Shown one piece after another: positions 1 to 12,564 of a stretch of DNA of 64,000 nt (positions within the stretch are counted from its first letter, which is position 1; each line of letters begins with the position of its first letter). The DNA is from Rhizophagus irregularis. Lineage: Eukaryota > Glomeromycota > Glomeromycetes > Glomerales > Glomeraceae. The position numbers and the translations under genes were made by a program. The notes beneath the pieces are model-generated. The model saw only the letters and a list, made by a program, of their open reading frames with translations. It was not told where the DNA came from and searched no databases. Where the stretch lies: positions 1-64,000 of the forward strand of contig NC_089449.1 in NCBI RefSeq assembly GCF_026210795.1, given 5' to 3'.

Positions 1-1016
1 TAACCCTAACCCTAACCCTAACCCTAACCCTAACCCTAACCCTAACTCCTAACCCTAACCCTAACCCTAACCCTAACCCTAACCCTAACCCTAACCCTAA
101 CCCTAACCCTAACCCTAACCCTAACCCTAACCCTAACCCTAACCCTAACCCTAACCCTAACCCTAACCCTAACCCTAACCCTAACCCTAACCCTAACCCT
201 AACCCTAACCCTAACCCTAACCCTAACCCTAACCCTAACCCTAACCCTAACCCTAACCCTAACCCTAACCCTAACCCTAACCCTAACCCCAACCCTAACC
301 CTAACCCTAACCCTAACCCTAACCCTAACCCTAACCCTAACCCTAACCCTAACCCTAACCCTAACCCTAACCCTAACCCTAACCCTAACCCTCAACCCTA
401 ACCCTAACCCTAACCCTAACCCTAACCCTAACCCTAACCCTAACCCTAACCCTAACCCTAACCCTAACCCTAACCCTAACCCTAACCCTAACCCTAACCC
501 TAACTCCTAACCCTAACCCTAACCCTAACCCTAACCCTAACCCTAACCCTCCGCAACCCTAACCCTAACCCTAACCCTAACCCTAACCCTAACCCTAACC
601 CTAACCCTAACCCTAACCCTAACCCTAACCCTAACCCTAACCCTAACCCTAACCCCTAACCCTAACCCTAACCCTAACCCTAACCCTAACCCTAACCCTA
701 ACCCTAACCCTAACCCTAACCCTAACCCTAACCCTAACCCTAACCCTAACCCTAACCCTCAACCCTCAACCCTTAACCCTAACCCTAACCCCTAACCCAA
801 CCCTAACCCTAACCCTAACCCTAACCCTAACCCTAACCCCTAACCCTAACCCTAACCCTAACCCTAACCCTAACCCTAACCCTAACCCTAACCCTAACCC
901 TAACCCTAACCCTAACCCTAACCCTAACCCCAACCCTAACCCTAACCCTAACCCCAACCCTAACCCTAACCCTAACCCTAACCCTAACCCTAACCCTAAC
1001 CCTAACCCTAACCCTA
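1..1016. repeat. Telomere repeat array (CCCTAA)n
   Basis: About 1 kb of nearly uninterrupted CCCTAA hexamers begins at base 1, so the window starts at a chromosome end with the C-rich strand reading inward. Variant units are scattered through it: ACTCCT near 46 and 504, a CCGCAA interruption near 550, CCCCAA units near 287, 930 and 955, and CCCTCAACCC near 765-775. Variants increase toward the inner side, as expected for older repeats not renewed by telomerase. The open frames in the array (RV or LG dipeptides) are translation of the repeat, not genes. Confidence 0.98.
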
Positions 1017-1062
1017 GGCGCGTAGGTCCTAACCCTAACCCTAGGCGCGTAGGTCCTAACCC
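1010..1062. repeat. Telomere-junction repeat with GGCGCGTAGGTC units
   Basis: The hexamer array changes into a compound unit in which CCCTAGGCGCGTAGGTC occurs twice (about 1012 and 1039), separated by normal telomere hexamers. It then grades into unique sequence (GTAGGCGGACC). This marks the inner telomere boundary and probably a subtelomere repeat family shared between chromosome ends. Confidence 0.7.
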
Positions 1063-2050
1063 TGTAGGCGGACCAATCAGAAGTTTTTCCGCTTCCTGTC
1101 ACGCGCTCTAACCCTAAGCTTTAGCCAATCAAAAGTTTATCCGCGCGATCACGCGATCGCAAAAGGGATAAAAATTTGGCCGAGAGCGCAGTATTGCTAA
1201 CCCTAACCGGCCCGAAAAAATTGTGCGCGCGCAGTATGTTGTGTTACGTAAAAGGCCAGTCACGTGACTTTTGCACGCGGCCGGCTGTTTTACGTTGGGT
1301 TACTCAAATCACGCGACACCGTCAAATTGCCTCTCCCCACCCAGGGTGGGACAGTCAGTTGAAGTTGACGCAAACGATCCGCATGGCGCAGTTTCGACGC
1401 AGCTAAAAAAACTGCGGCCTTCCCAAGCGAAGCCTTCACATGATTTCGGATAAATATTACACCCGTTTCGATAAATATTTAGCCATTATAAATTTGGATT
1501 TGCGAGCTTTCCAGTTGATCCAGCTATTTTCACTTTTTGTATTAATTATTTAAAATTAAATGGAAACCGTCGCGTCATGCCACAAGCAACGCCAAGTTTC
1601 ATTCACAACGTTTAGAGGGATTTTAAGTTTCAAAGTATTTTTAATACTTCCAAGCTTTAGTTAATCAGTTTACACGAACTTTCGCGACGTAATGTTCGCG
1701 TTACCTTTTCGATAGGTCTTTCAGCCGCTTTGCGTTCCATAACGTTTCGACGTTTAATTAACTTTTCGCATGCGCTTTTTCTTCATACAACGAAAGGCAC
1801 GCCACCTTTTTTAGAAATCATACGATTTTTTGCTGCAGAATAAAGTCCACACGCGATGGACTTTCGGGTTTTATTTGAAAAGATTCAAAATTATAAGTTT
1901 CATTGATTTGTCGCAAGTATAAATAGGAGGAACGCGAACACGGACGTCCAGTAGCCTAGACGTGTCGGCCGAACGACGTCGCTTGTTCAAATTCTGTTTT
2001 TTCTTTGCATTTTTTTATTCAAAAAATTTTACAAATCGCCTAATCTAACA
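1063..2050. other. Subtelomeric unique region, relatively GC-rich, no convincing gene
   Basis: About 1 kb of mixed sequence, clearly richer in GC than the DNA that follows, with CG-rich stretches such as the CACGCGATCGC area near 1150. Open frames of 60-76 codons exist (1176-1406, 1271-1453), but they lack recognisable motifs and start close to degenerate telomere sequence, so I do not call them. A TATA-type box lies near the inner end and may drive transcription toward the chromosome interior. Confidence 0.5.
1918..1927 (+). promoter_or_regulatory. TATA-box-like element in subtelomere
   Basis: The sequence TATAAATAGG is followed about 25-60 bp downstream by a GC-rich stretch (ACGCGAACACGGACG) and then a T-rich run. 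The layout resembles a core promoter facing rightward. No open frame follows, so any product would be non-coding or spliced. This is a motif match only. Confidence 0.3.
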
Positions 2051-2052
2051 TT

Positions 2053-2090
2053 GACCCTAACCCTAACCCCTAACCCCTAACCCCTAACCT
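2053..2090. repeat. Interstitial telomere-like repeat
   Basis: A short block of CCCTAA and CCCCTAA units (about six) lies 1 kb inside the terminal array, at the border where GC-richer subtelomeric DNA meets extremely AT-rich DNA. It may be a scar of an older chromosome end or of telomere capture. Confidence 0.8.
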
Positions 2091-2094
2091 CTAG

Positions 2095-4494
2095 TCCAAT
2101 TCTTCTCTGATATTAATAAACATAGTTTACCAATATTATCCATAATCTAAACAAAAAACTGTAGTAAATCAGAAATAATCATTGAAATAATACAATAGCT
2201 AAATTAGTGAAGAATCAGTAAAAAATTGGATTTATAATTTTTCTCTAATATATCATTATTCAACCAGTGATATGTATATAATATGTATATTATTTATGTA
2301 TAATTTTCTATATTTTAAATACCTACTAATATATATAAAATATATGTAAGATATACGTATAAGATACATTATTTTTTTACCAGTAAAGATGCAACGTAAA
2401 TCTGAAAGAACTTAAAAAGAAAAAGCCGACTATCTAAAAAAAAATGAAAATAAAACATTAGTTATCATTTCGTTAAAATAAAAAAAAATTATAAAAAAAA
2501 ACTTACTACAAAAAAAATCTAAAAAAACTGTCTAAAAAAAAGTTAAAACAATTATTAAAAACCATTCATTAAAAAAAAGTTTAAAAAAAAGTTTAAAATT
2601 TACCAGAATATCACCTTTAAAGTAATCCAAAAGAACCGTCTTAAAAAACAAAAAAATTAATCTGCTCATTGGAAAAAATAATTAAATATATAAAAAAAAA
2701 TTCTTTAATAAAATCGACTGCCGACTAAAAAATAAGTAAAAACATTATTTAATATTACATTATGGATTTCAGAAGAGAAAAAAACAGGTGAAAATAAAAT
2801 AGACAAGAAAGAAAAAAATAAAAGCATGAATAAAAGATGAAAGCTTAGAAAAAATTCTATATCAATATATCGTATGTACTCGATCATTAAACATTAAGAT
2901 TATAACACGCGATACTCAATTTTAAAATAAAAATAAAATTTTTTAAAGATTTAGACATAATTTTAAAATAAAAATAAAATTTTTTTAAAGATTTTTTATA
3001 TGCGAATATATAAGGATTTTTTATATAAAATCTTTAAGAAATCTTTAAGGATCTGTAAACTTATAAATTCCTTAAGGGTATTTTACAAATCAATAAGAAT
3101 TTTTAAAGAATCCATAAAATTACAAATCCTTAAGGATTCTAAAGTAATTTATAAAATCCTTATGATCTATATTTCAAAAAATTTACTAATGAACTTTATT
3201 TTATTTTTTTAGATTTTTTAGCTCTTTAGTTTTGCAATTAAAGTATATATATCCAGCACTAGCCATTTTTTATGTTTATTTTATTTTTATATTTTGTTTC
3301 TTACATTTTGTATTTCATTCTTTTTAGATCTTTTGGTTTTTCTATACAATTACTAAGGTAATGTTTTTCATTTTTTTATTTTCGTTTATTTATTATATGT
3401 AATTTCCATTTCCTACTAACTTTGTTTCTTCTTTTATTTTATAGTTTAATTTTTACTTTATTTCCTGTTTATCTTATTTTTGTTTCTTCTTTATTTTTGT
3501 TCTTTTTTCATCTCTTCATTTTTTTTTGCTTTTTTATTTTTTTTTCCTTCATTTTTTCCGTTATTCTTTATTTTCTCTTCATTCCTTTCATTTTTTTTTT
3601 GTTTTCACTTCGTCTCTTTTGTTTCTTTACACTATCCTTAATTCCTTTTATTTTTAATTTATTTCCACTTCATCTTTTTATTCTTTTATACTACTCATTA
3701 TTCTTTTTATTCTCTTTTTGGCTTCATTTCATCTCTCTTTCATTCTTTTTACTTTTTTTCATTTCCACTTAATCTTTTTCACTTTTTTCGTTTCTTTCAC
3801 TTCTCTTTTCGCTCCATTTTGTTTAATTCCCCTTTATTTTTTTCTATTCCCTTTCACTTTCCTTATTTTTTTTATTCACTCTCATTATTTTTTCCTTTTT
3901 TTATTCACATATTTACTTTTCTTTATCGTCGTAACTTATTTTTTTTGTTATTTCTATCAAAAAATTTAGTATTTTCGAATAGTATAAGTTTGTTTTTTCC
4001 AATCAATGATTCATGTAATCTATTAAAAATTAATAAATTGCTATAAACTTTTAGTGCGAAAATATTTTAAGCATGTTTATTATATATTTAAAAAATTTAA
4101 CCAATCAAAAAATTTTATGATTTTTATGCAAATTACGAAATTAAAATATTAAAATTTACAACAAATTAATCGTGAGTGAAATCATCTTAGGTGAAATCAC
4201 CTTAAGTGATCTTTACCCGGGGAGAAAGTTAGCAACAGTCTTTAATTTATTATTAAATTAATCATAAAATTTATTATAAATTTTTATAAATTCTTAATTT
4301 ATTAAAAATACAAAAAATTGCAAAAGTAACACACTAACTTTTTTTGACGAAATATTATACTAAAAAATTAACCAACCAATTTACATTAAATATTTGCCAT
4401 ATTTTGATAATTATATGATAAATAATTTATATTTTTAATTTTATTTTAATTGGCTTTAATTTAATATTACTACAGTTAATTAATGATCAACCAT
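2095..4494. other. AT-rich intergenic DNA with a 600-nt pyrimidine tract
   Basis: No gene is supported. From 2400 to 2700 the sequence is a series of A-runs split by CT/TT. From about 3360 to 3965 the + strand is almost pure T/C with repeated blocks of the type CTTTTTTCATTTC. Open frames there (for example 3422-3772) translate to F/L/I/S-rich low-complexity protein and are treated as composition artefacts. Confidence 0.6.
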
Positions 4495-5640
4495 TTGCAT
4501 AGTTACTTTTGAAAGTTACTGTATATAAGTTTTTTTTCTGAATTATAGTAGATGAAAACAAGATGCATTATTATTTCAACTGTAAGCCTTTAAAATGGAA
4601 TATTAATAAATTTTTAAATAAATGCAATCTGAAAATAACAAAAATGAAGTTAGAACTTTATCTTAAATATTTCAAGACGATTATTAATAATAATAAGAAC
4701 AGCCAAAGATGTGAGAAAGCGCAGAAACTACTTAATAATTATAGGAAAATAGGAACTTTTTACTTAGAATATAGATAGTAGATTAGTGGTATAACAAAAA
4801 CTTTTCAAGTTTCTTGTCATTCAAGCCTTTTAAGCCAACCCAATTCTAATGCGACTAAATGCAATTGACCTTTTAAGCTTGCCTGATATTCAAGCCTTTT
4901 AAACTGATCTAATGGATTGGATTTTGATGAGAATTAAAGATATATTAGCTAAAAAAGTTACTAATTTTTCAAGCTTTTATACTAGGGTGATAAAACTGAC
5001 TGAAAACTTGCTAAAAATTAGGAGTTAGATCATGAATCAGAAAAAATACCACTGATTAAAATTTACAATATATTTTTGAAAAGTACTCAAACAATTAGAA
5101 CTGTTAATGATATAATTTTCATTGCTAGATCATCTAAAATTAAAGACTATAAAAAGATACAGATGCATACTTTTTATCTAGAAATTAAAAGATAATTATT
5201 TTGCATTTCTTTAAAATAATAAAAAGCTAACTAAGCAAACAAAATGGGTACAGTTTCATGAGAATGAATCTTCAGTAAAAAGGGTCTGCATACTGTATAA
5301 CTTAAATTTGTCTGCAAAAAACACTTTTCACAGAAAGTAATCAAATTAATTTTTTAGGGTGATATATTGTCTAGTGAGGCGAAAATTAAAAAGCCAGCTT
5401 TTATTAACTTTATATCATCAGATAAAGATTTCTCTGATGATGACAATTTTCTTTAAGTGAACAACTATTTTTCTCAAATAATTAATAATCATTATAATAA
5501 TGATGATGAAGAAAATATATCTGTTCTGGAAGAATTTCTCAATTCCATTCTTAATGATCAATCCAAAGAATTGGATTCTTCTTTCTGGAGAAAATGTTAA
5601 TGTTATTGTTACTAGAAATTATCTGTAAATGCAAAAGTAA
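4495..5640 (+). repeat. Degenerate interspersed repeat, copy 1
   Basis: This ~1.1-kb stretch recurs with moderate divergence at 6640-7690. Shared landmarks in the same order include AGATGCATTATTATTTCAAC (4563 and 6699), the CTGTATAACTTAAATTTG block (5294 and 7488) and the TTTTTTAGGGTGATATATTG block (5352 and 7543). A 71-codon frame (4563-4778) spans the first landmark but is broken in copy 2, so the pair is best read as remnants of one transposon family rather than a gene. Confidence 0.65.
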
Positions 5641-6639
5641 CCAAAAAAAAAGAAGAAGATATCTATCTTAGAAAAAGTTATATTATATTATAAATTATTG
5701 CAAATAATCAATTTAACTACAGATATGAGATACTGGTTTTTCATAGATAATAGGAAATCTATGATGAAAGGCTACAAAAGCTATATTGCAAATTCTTTGC
5801 ATAACAAATAAAATTAGCTCATTTCGTCTAAAATTTAGCTTGTTCCGTATATACAGTATATTGAATCATTATTTTGTACAGATGATATATAAAGAAAAAA
5901 TAAATAAGACATATAAATTTTGCATTAAGAAACACCTTAATTCTGAAGAAAATAATTACATATACAAACTTAATAAAATATATGGTAATTTGTGAATAAT
6001 TTGTTGGCTATTACTATGTACTTTTTTTCAATACTTTATTTTTGCTTTTTGTAATTTAAAATTTCTTGTATTCAGTATTTATAAATAAAAAGGCAAGTAG
6101 ATATGCTGGATTGCAGGTATACAGAAATCGATATAATTCTGAAGACCTATTCATATATTATTGAAACATTTAATAAAGGTCTTATAATATATCAAATATG
6201 ATCTGTATAAATAAGATTTATTTTTAATAATGCTTTTACAAGTTATTTATACTATATTTTATATGTTAAAGAAATGAATCTTTTTGTCTAGTAATTAAAA
6301 TCACAGAATACAATAAGATCATAAATATGATATACTGTATATTTCTTGTCAACATCAAAAGTAGATATAGCAAAATAGAAGTTTGCAAAAAACTCAATAG
6401 ACATACAAGATAATTGGTAACTGTTGTTGCTCAAGTTGAATTAACCAATATTAAACAGTTTGTTAAATCACAATTTGAATGATAAATAGGCAAAAAAATT
6501 AATATTTTTTTTTTTACAAATTGCAAGTATAAGTGGTTAAATGTTAATTGAAAATTTGGTTAAGAGTTTTTACATTACAAATTTTCATGTGCATATAAGT
6601 GGGAGTTTAAACACATTTCTATACTTTTTATTAGTTTAT
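5641..6639. other. AT-rich spacer, no feature seen
   Basis: Between the two copies of the degenerate repeat I see only AT-rich sequence with short A/T runs. The 69-codon frame at 5786-5995 shows no recognisable motif. Confidence 0.5.
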
Positions 6640-7690
6640 AGTGCACAAATTTTATATATATAAGTTTTTTTTTTTTGAATTATAATGGATGAAAATAAGA
6701 TGCATTATTATTTCAACTGTAAACTTTTGAAATGGAATATAAATGAATTTTTAAATAAGTGCAATCTGAAAACAACGAAAGCAAAGTTAGAACTTTACTT
6801 TAATCTTGAGATGATCACTGGTGATAATAATAAGAGCAGCCAAAGGTGTGAGAAAACATAAAAACTAGGAATTTTTTACTTAAAATATAAATAACAGATT
6901 GGTGGTATGACTGTTAGTAAAGACCTTTCAAGCTTCTCATTATTCAAGCCTTTTAAGTTAAGTTACAAAGCTATTGTTAGGACACAGGTAACCTTTTAAA
7001 CTTGCCTGCTATTCAAATCTTTTAAGCTGATCCAATTCTAGTGTCACTGGAGTACAGGTAAGCTACCTACTACTTAAGCCTTTTAAATTGATTCAATAGA
7101 TTAGATTTTGATGAAAATCAAAAATATGTTAGCTAAAAAATTACTAATTTTTCAAACTTTCATACTAGAATAATAAAACTGCCCAAAAACTTGCTAAAAA
7201 TTAAAAGTTGAATCGTGAATCAAAGAAAATACCACCAATTAAAATTCACAATATATTTTTAGAAGGTACTCAAACAATTGGAACTGTTAACAACAGAATT
7301 TTCATTACTGAATTATCTAAAAGAGTAGATCATAAAAAAATACAGATACACACTTTTCATCTAAAAATTGAGAGAATCAATTAAATTAATTATTTTGCAT
7401 TTCTTTAAGATGATAAAGAGCTAACTATGCAAATAAAGTGGATACAGTTTCATAAGAAGAAATCTTCAGAAAAAAAGATCTGTATACTGTATAACTTAAA
7501 TTTGTTTGTAAAAAGCACCTTCACAAAAGATAATCAAATTAATTTTTTAGGGTGATATATTGCCTAGTGGAATGAAAATTAAAAAACCAGCTTCTATTAA
7601 CCTTATACTATTGGATGAAGATTCCTCTGATAATAATAATTTTTTCTAAGTGAACGATTATTCCTTTCAAATAGATAATAATCATTATAA
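6640..7690 (+). repeat. Degenerate interspersed repeat, copy 2
   Basis: Second, diverged copy of the repeat at 4495-5640, in the same orientation. Its reading frames carry more stops than copy 1. Its right end is interrupted by the 639-bp MITE at 7695, whose ATAATAAT target duplication lies in the AT-rich tail of this repeat, so the repeat is older than the MITE. Confidence 0.65.
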
Positions 7691-7694
7691 TAAT

Positions 7695-8333
7695 AGGACC
7701 CCAGACATTACATATATAACTCACATTTGAGTTTTAGCAAATTCAATCAAAATTAGGTTAAACTCATAATTTTAGAAAGAGCAAATTGATTGAAAATTAA
7801 TTAATAGTCATAATTATGAGTTTTAGCAAATTGTATTGATTTTACAAAGTCATATTTTATATTTGAGCAAATTGGTACTTTTTTTTAAATTTAACTTATC
7901 CTTTGTTTTTAACTTTATAAATAATATTTTTAAAAATATTAGTTTCGGGATTCAGGTCATATTTTGGCCAAAATTAAGTATAATTCCGGCCAAAATTAAG
8001 CATAATGTGGGCCAAAAACTGTCCGTTTAGTTTCGCAACATTTTATTTTTTAATAATTATTTATTTAATTTATTATTTTTATTAATTATTATTTTATCTA
8101 TAATCTACATATTTTAATTATAAAAATTGGCAGTTTAATTTATATTAATCATTTATTTTTTTATTGATAATAAAAAAAGATTATTAACTCATATTTTGAG
8201 TTTTAGCAAATTAGTATAGATTTGAAATGTGATAATTTGATTTTTAGCAAATTAGGTCTATTTTAGCAGAAGCAAAAAGTACTTAAATTCATGCAGATCA
8301 GTTATGAGTTATATATGTGATGTCCGGGATCCT
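7695..8333. mobile_element. 639-bp MITE with 8-bp target duplication
   Basis: The ends form an imperfect inverted repeat of about 29 bp beginning AGGACCCCAGACATTACATA on the left; the right end reads as AGGATCCCGGACATCACATA on the opposite strand. It is flanked on both sides by ATAATAAT (7687-7694 and 8334-8341). The interior is AT-rich with repeated GAGTTTTAGCAAATT-like motifs and GGCCAAAATTAAG units, with no transposase frame. An 8-bp duplication is typical of hAT or P superfamilies. The element at 12565-13723 has the same AGGACCC tip, so both probably belong to one family. Confidence 0.8.
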
Positions 8334-8341
8334 ATAATAAT

Positions 8342-11300
8342 AGTAATGAAAAAAAAGATATACTTGCTCTGAAAAAATCTTTTAATTTTGTTTAAAACTT
8401 TGAACAGTTCTGATTCTATCTGAAAACTGAATTGAAATAAAACCAAAAATCTATTTCAGTTCTAAAAAATTTTAATTTGAAATTACCAGTTCAGTTTTAG
8501 TTTCAATTTAGTTTATTTAATAATCTGATTCAAGAACTTAACTGAAAACCAGTAGAATTAATAAAATTTTTTTTAAAAAAAAAAATTTTATATAATTCTT
8601 TACTCTTTCCCTTTAATGACTTCACAGAAAGTCAAAAAAAAACTTCTTTTTATTTTCTTTTACCAATTCTGTCCTTCTTAGGCTTTAGTTAATTCTCAAA
8701 GCATGGTAGTAGGCTTAAATATTTTTTTTCTGTTTAATTTCTTATTCTTCTTTACTAATATATATTCTTTCTTCTTTTAGGTCTCAGTTTTTTGCAGTTT
8801 TTCACAGAAATGTAGTTTATTTTTTAAATGAATAGAACTTAAGTAAAGAAGATTTTTTAAGCAAATATAAAGAATTGAAGAGTATATCTTTAAGTTTCAG
8901 TTCTTTGGTTCTCTATACACAAAAAGGTAGGCTTTAACTTGTTTTTTGTTTTATTTATTGTTCCCTTGCTAATATATGTTCTTTTCTTCTTTTTTAGGTC
9001 TCAGTCTTTGCAATTCTTCACAGAAATCTCAAAAACTTAAATAATAATAAAAAAAAAATTTTTTTTTCTCATTCTCCTTTACTAATTTCGTACATCTCTT
9101 TCCTTCAAGTTTCAGTTCTTGTGAAAAGGCAGATGTTTTTACTTTTTAATTCTTTTTTAGTTCTCCTAATTGTTAATCTACAACTTTATTCTCTAAAGAT
9201 ACAAATGTAATTGGATTTTTTTAAAAAAAAATTATATTGTTGAAACTTTTTTTTTTTTTGTGAAATAATCCCAGTCCTTTCCAGTCCTTCATTTTAAACC
9301 TTTTTCAATCAGATTTCCTAACATCTCTTCATATTTATAATACATATAAAAAAACCTTTTACTTTTAATATATATCATTTAAATTTATCAACTTCTTTTC
9401 TAATAAATTCTTTTATTTATCTTTAATTTCTTTATAAGCAACATATTTGTACTTTTTACAGATATCAAATAATTTTATAGATCCTAAAAATTATCAGAAA
9501 AATATACTTTACCATTTATCAGCTATATTCATGATATTAATATTGCTTTACATCACTTCCATCTAAAATAAATTTCTGTCTTTACCAATTTATACTTGTG
9601 TTAAAATTTAACTAAAATTTTTTTACCAACTCTAAGTTTTTTAAAAACAGCTGTAATTTTTTCATTCTTCTATTTAAAATTTGCTTCATTTAAGCTCAAG
9701 GAATTAGCCAGAAAATCAAAATAAAAAAATAGTTACCATCTCCTTTGATAAAGATTTTTATCAATTCCTTTAATTGGTAATTGATCAATATCAGGATTGG
9801 TTATTTTTCTTTTTTGCAAGCTCATATTGTTCATAAGTTGTGCTAAACAAAGCTATTCTTTTAAGTCTAAATTTTGTCTTCCTATTATTGTAATGCTTTT
9901 ATTATAAAGGTTATAAGCAACCTTTTAGAAACTTTCACTTTTCATTTAATCTTAATATTTTATTAATATTTTTTTTTTTAAAAAAAATATTATCAATATT
10001 TCTTTTGAAAAAATTTTTTGGAAGTATTCCTATATTTAGTTTTTTTTGTTTGGATATATAATTAATAACTGCAATTTCTAGAGCTCTGAACAGATAAAGA
10101 TCAATTCAGGTAACCCATCAGATTAATCCAAAATATTCAGATCAGATCATTAAATTTATAACCTGATCTCAGGTCAGATTACAATTTGATTCAACCTATT
10201 TGACCTATTTAACCCAAAAATAATGAATAAAAAAATTTTTTTAGTTAAAATGTCAGAACACTTTCTAAATAAATTTTAAAGGTAAAACTATTTTCTTTTT
10301 TTATTTATTTAATGAAATATTTACTAATGTTTCAATTTCTTTTTTTTTAGATTTGTGTCTTAATTTAAAGTGCTATACAATATTTCATTATTAATTTTTA
10401 CGCAAATATGCAATAACTATTATGAATTCAAGCTTTTTGAATAAAATTTTAAAGGTACACTTCCCAATAAAAAGTATCTAACCACCCTAAAAATTATAAA
10501 ATATTTTAGAAATTCAAATTTTTTAATAAAAATTTTACATTTATTTTAAAGTATTAAACATTAAAAAACTATTTAGAAATGTTTTTTTTACTTAAATAGT
10601 AATAAAATTCTGTATAAATATTTAATTTAAAAAATATAGAAAATTTTATCATTTTAATCAGAAGAGTTACAGTAAAATAAATGCTAAATCAGATTCTTTA
10701 ACTAAAAAATACTTTATACCCCAAAAATCAGAAAGATTAGATTAATATTTGTCGAAAAACCTGTTTTTGAAAATTATTAAAATTCAGTAAAAATAATGGT
10801 TTATATATGAAATTCATAAAATTCATCATTTTTAAATGATGATCTCTCAATAACTGCTAATTCTATTCCTTAGTCAAAGAATCAATTTATAACATTTAAC
10901 TATTCTGGTTAAAAAGCCAAAAAAAATTTCATCATAAAAATTAAATATTTCTGTAGTATATTACTATTAATTAAGTGAAAAATTACTTTTTAAATAGTTT
11001 TTTTACACCTCAAATTTTAAAATAAATATGAATTTTATTTAAACCCTAGTTTTTTTTAAATTTTAGGGTGATCAGATACTTTTTATCAGAAAGTGTATTT
11101 ACCTTCAAAGAATTAATTTTTTGGGTGGAGTTTTAAAGGTAAAAACTTTAAAATATTTTTGTTTTATTATTTTTGATGAAACGTTACTAACATTTTATTT
11201 TTCTTTTTTTTTGTAAATTTATAGGTTTTCTGGAGACTCTGAATGGAATTTTGAAGGTAAAACTTTAAAATTCTATTAGTTTTTTTTATTTAACAAAATG

Positions 11301-11448
11301 TTGACTAACATTTTGATTTTCTCCTTTTATAGGTTATCAGTTTTTCAGACAGAATAGAATTTTGAAGGTATTTATTTATTTTCAAAAAATTGTTTTTTTA
11401 TTTTACTAATAAAATGTAAACTAACAGTTTATTTCTTTTTTTGTAGGT
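8342..11448 (+). repeat. T-rich region with degenerate exon-like repeat units
   Basis: No long frame is present. From about 8750, and clearly from 11200 to 11450, the sequence cycles through a T-rich tract ending in TTTAG or TTTTATAG, a 35-50-nt exon-like block often ending GAATTTTGAAG, and then GTA plus T-rich spacer with an ACTAA-type branch motif. Examples of the block lie at 11225-11255 and 11335-11367. Related units continue at 14065-14475 and again beyond the large element at 52185-52860, so the large element sits inside this series. Whether it is or was a spliced gene cannot be decided from sequence alone. Confidence 0.5.
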
Positions 11449-11745
11449 AAGGATGACGCCGTAAATAGGCAATTGCGGAATAATTGTGATTTGCGGTATT
11501 GCGAAACATTGCGGATTTTGAAGTCTAAATATCTGCAAATCCGCAATTCACAATTGTTCGCAATTCCGCAAATATTCCGCAATTCTGCAAATGATCTAAA
11601 GTACCGCAATTCAATTGCGGTACAATTGCAGTACTTTACGAAATTGCAGAACATTTGCGGATTTGTGGATTTGCCAATTATAGTCCGCCAGTCCGATACA
11701 GATTATCAAATGAATTGCGTAGTACAAATCATCTGATGATCTCTT
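11449..11745. repeat. Cluster of TTGCGGA/TCCGCAA motifs
   Basis: Roughly 250 bp packed with a short motif in both orientations (GCAATTGCGG, TCCGCAATT, TTGCGGATTT), around a dozen occurrences. The cluster starts at AAGGATGACG; a related block with the same motifs at 13975-14066 ends with the inverse (ACTCATCCTT). The two may be the ends of an older element split by later insertions. Open frames on both strands (11421-11654, 11473-11736) merely translate the repeat. Confidence 0.55.
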
Positions 11746-11755
11746 TTTCTTTTTT

Positions 11756-12564
11756 ATTGAAGTTTCTGGACAAAAATTATGACTGAACTTTTTAAAATGG
11801 AGTCATATAGATAAGGAGAAACTGGACAGCAAGTTGTTTTTTTTAATAAATTTTTTTTTTTTTTGATTTTGTAGAGTTGCCAGACGAAAATTATGGTCGG
11901 ACTTTTGAAATTGAAGTAAGAGAAGGACCGGAAAGGATTTTTGTTATTTTTTTTTAATTTATTTTTTTTTTATTTTTGTAGTGTTGCCAGATGAAAAGCT
12001 CAAGATAAGGAAAGACCGGGAAAAGTTTTCATTATTTTTTTTAATAACTAATTTATTTTTTTTTTTGTTTTTGTTGAGTTGCCAAAAGAAAAGTATGACT
12101 GGACTTTTGAAATTAAGGTAAGGAAGGACCGGGAAGGGTTTTTGTTGCTTTTTTTTTTAATATTTTCAAACTAATTTATTTTTTTTTCATTTTTGTAGAG
12201 TTGCCAAACAAAAAGCATGACCAAACTTCTGGAATTGAGGTAAGGGAGAACTGGGAAGGGATTTTGTTATTTTTTTTAATAATTTTCACTAATTTATTTT
12301 TTTTTTTCATTTTTGTAAAGTTGCCAGACGAAAAGTATAACTGAATTCTGGATTGAGGTAAGGGAGGACCAGAAAATTTTCGTTATTTTTTGTTGATAAA
12401 TTTAATTAATTTATTTTTTTTTTCTTTTTGTAAGGTTTTAATAATTAAAGACACGACCAGAATTTTGAAATTGAGATAAGGAGAATCGAAGGAAAAGATG
12501 TTTGTTGCTAATTTTCTTTAAAAAGAAACGTCACTAACATTTCTTTTCTTTTTATAGGGTTGCT
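11756..12564 (+). repeat. Tandem ~115-bp exon-intron-like repeat array
   Basis: About six to seven units of roughly 105-125 bp. Each has a poly-T tract ending in GTAG, a ~45-nt block beginning with a GAGTTGCCAGACGAAAA-like sequence and ending ATTGAG, a GTAAGG donor-like site, then GGACCGGGAAGG and T-rich spacer. Blocks start near 11875, 11982, 12079, 12199, 12320 and 12432. Every unit carries a plausible splice acceptor and donor. The next unit (GGGTTGCT at 12557) is cut by the MITE and resumes at 13724. Confidence 0.6.

Noticed and set aside
42-1102. Open frames of RV/LG repeats on the minus strand
   Set aside because: They are translations of the telomere hexamer, not genes.
1176-1453. Two overlapping 60-76-codon frames in the subtelomere
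   Set aside because: No motif, overlapping in different phases, and starting in degenerate telomere sequence.
3422-4046. Frames rich in F, L and S
   Set aside because: They come from a 600-nt pyrimidine tract and look like hydrophobic protein only because of composition.
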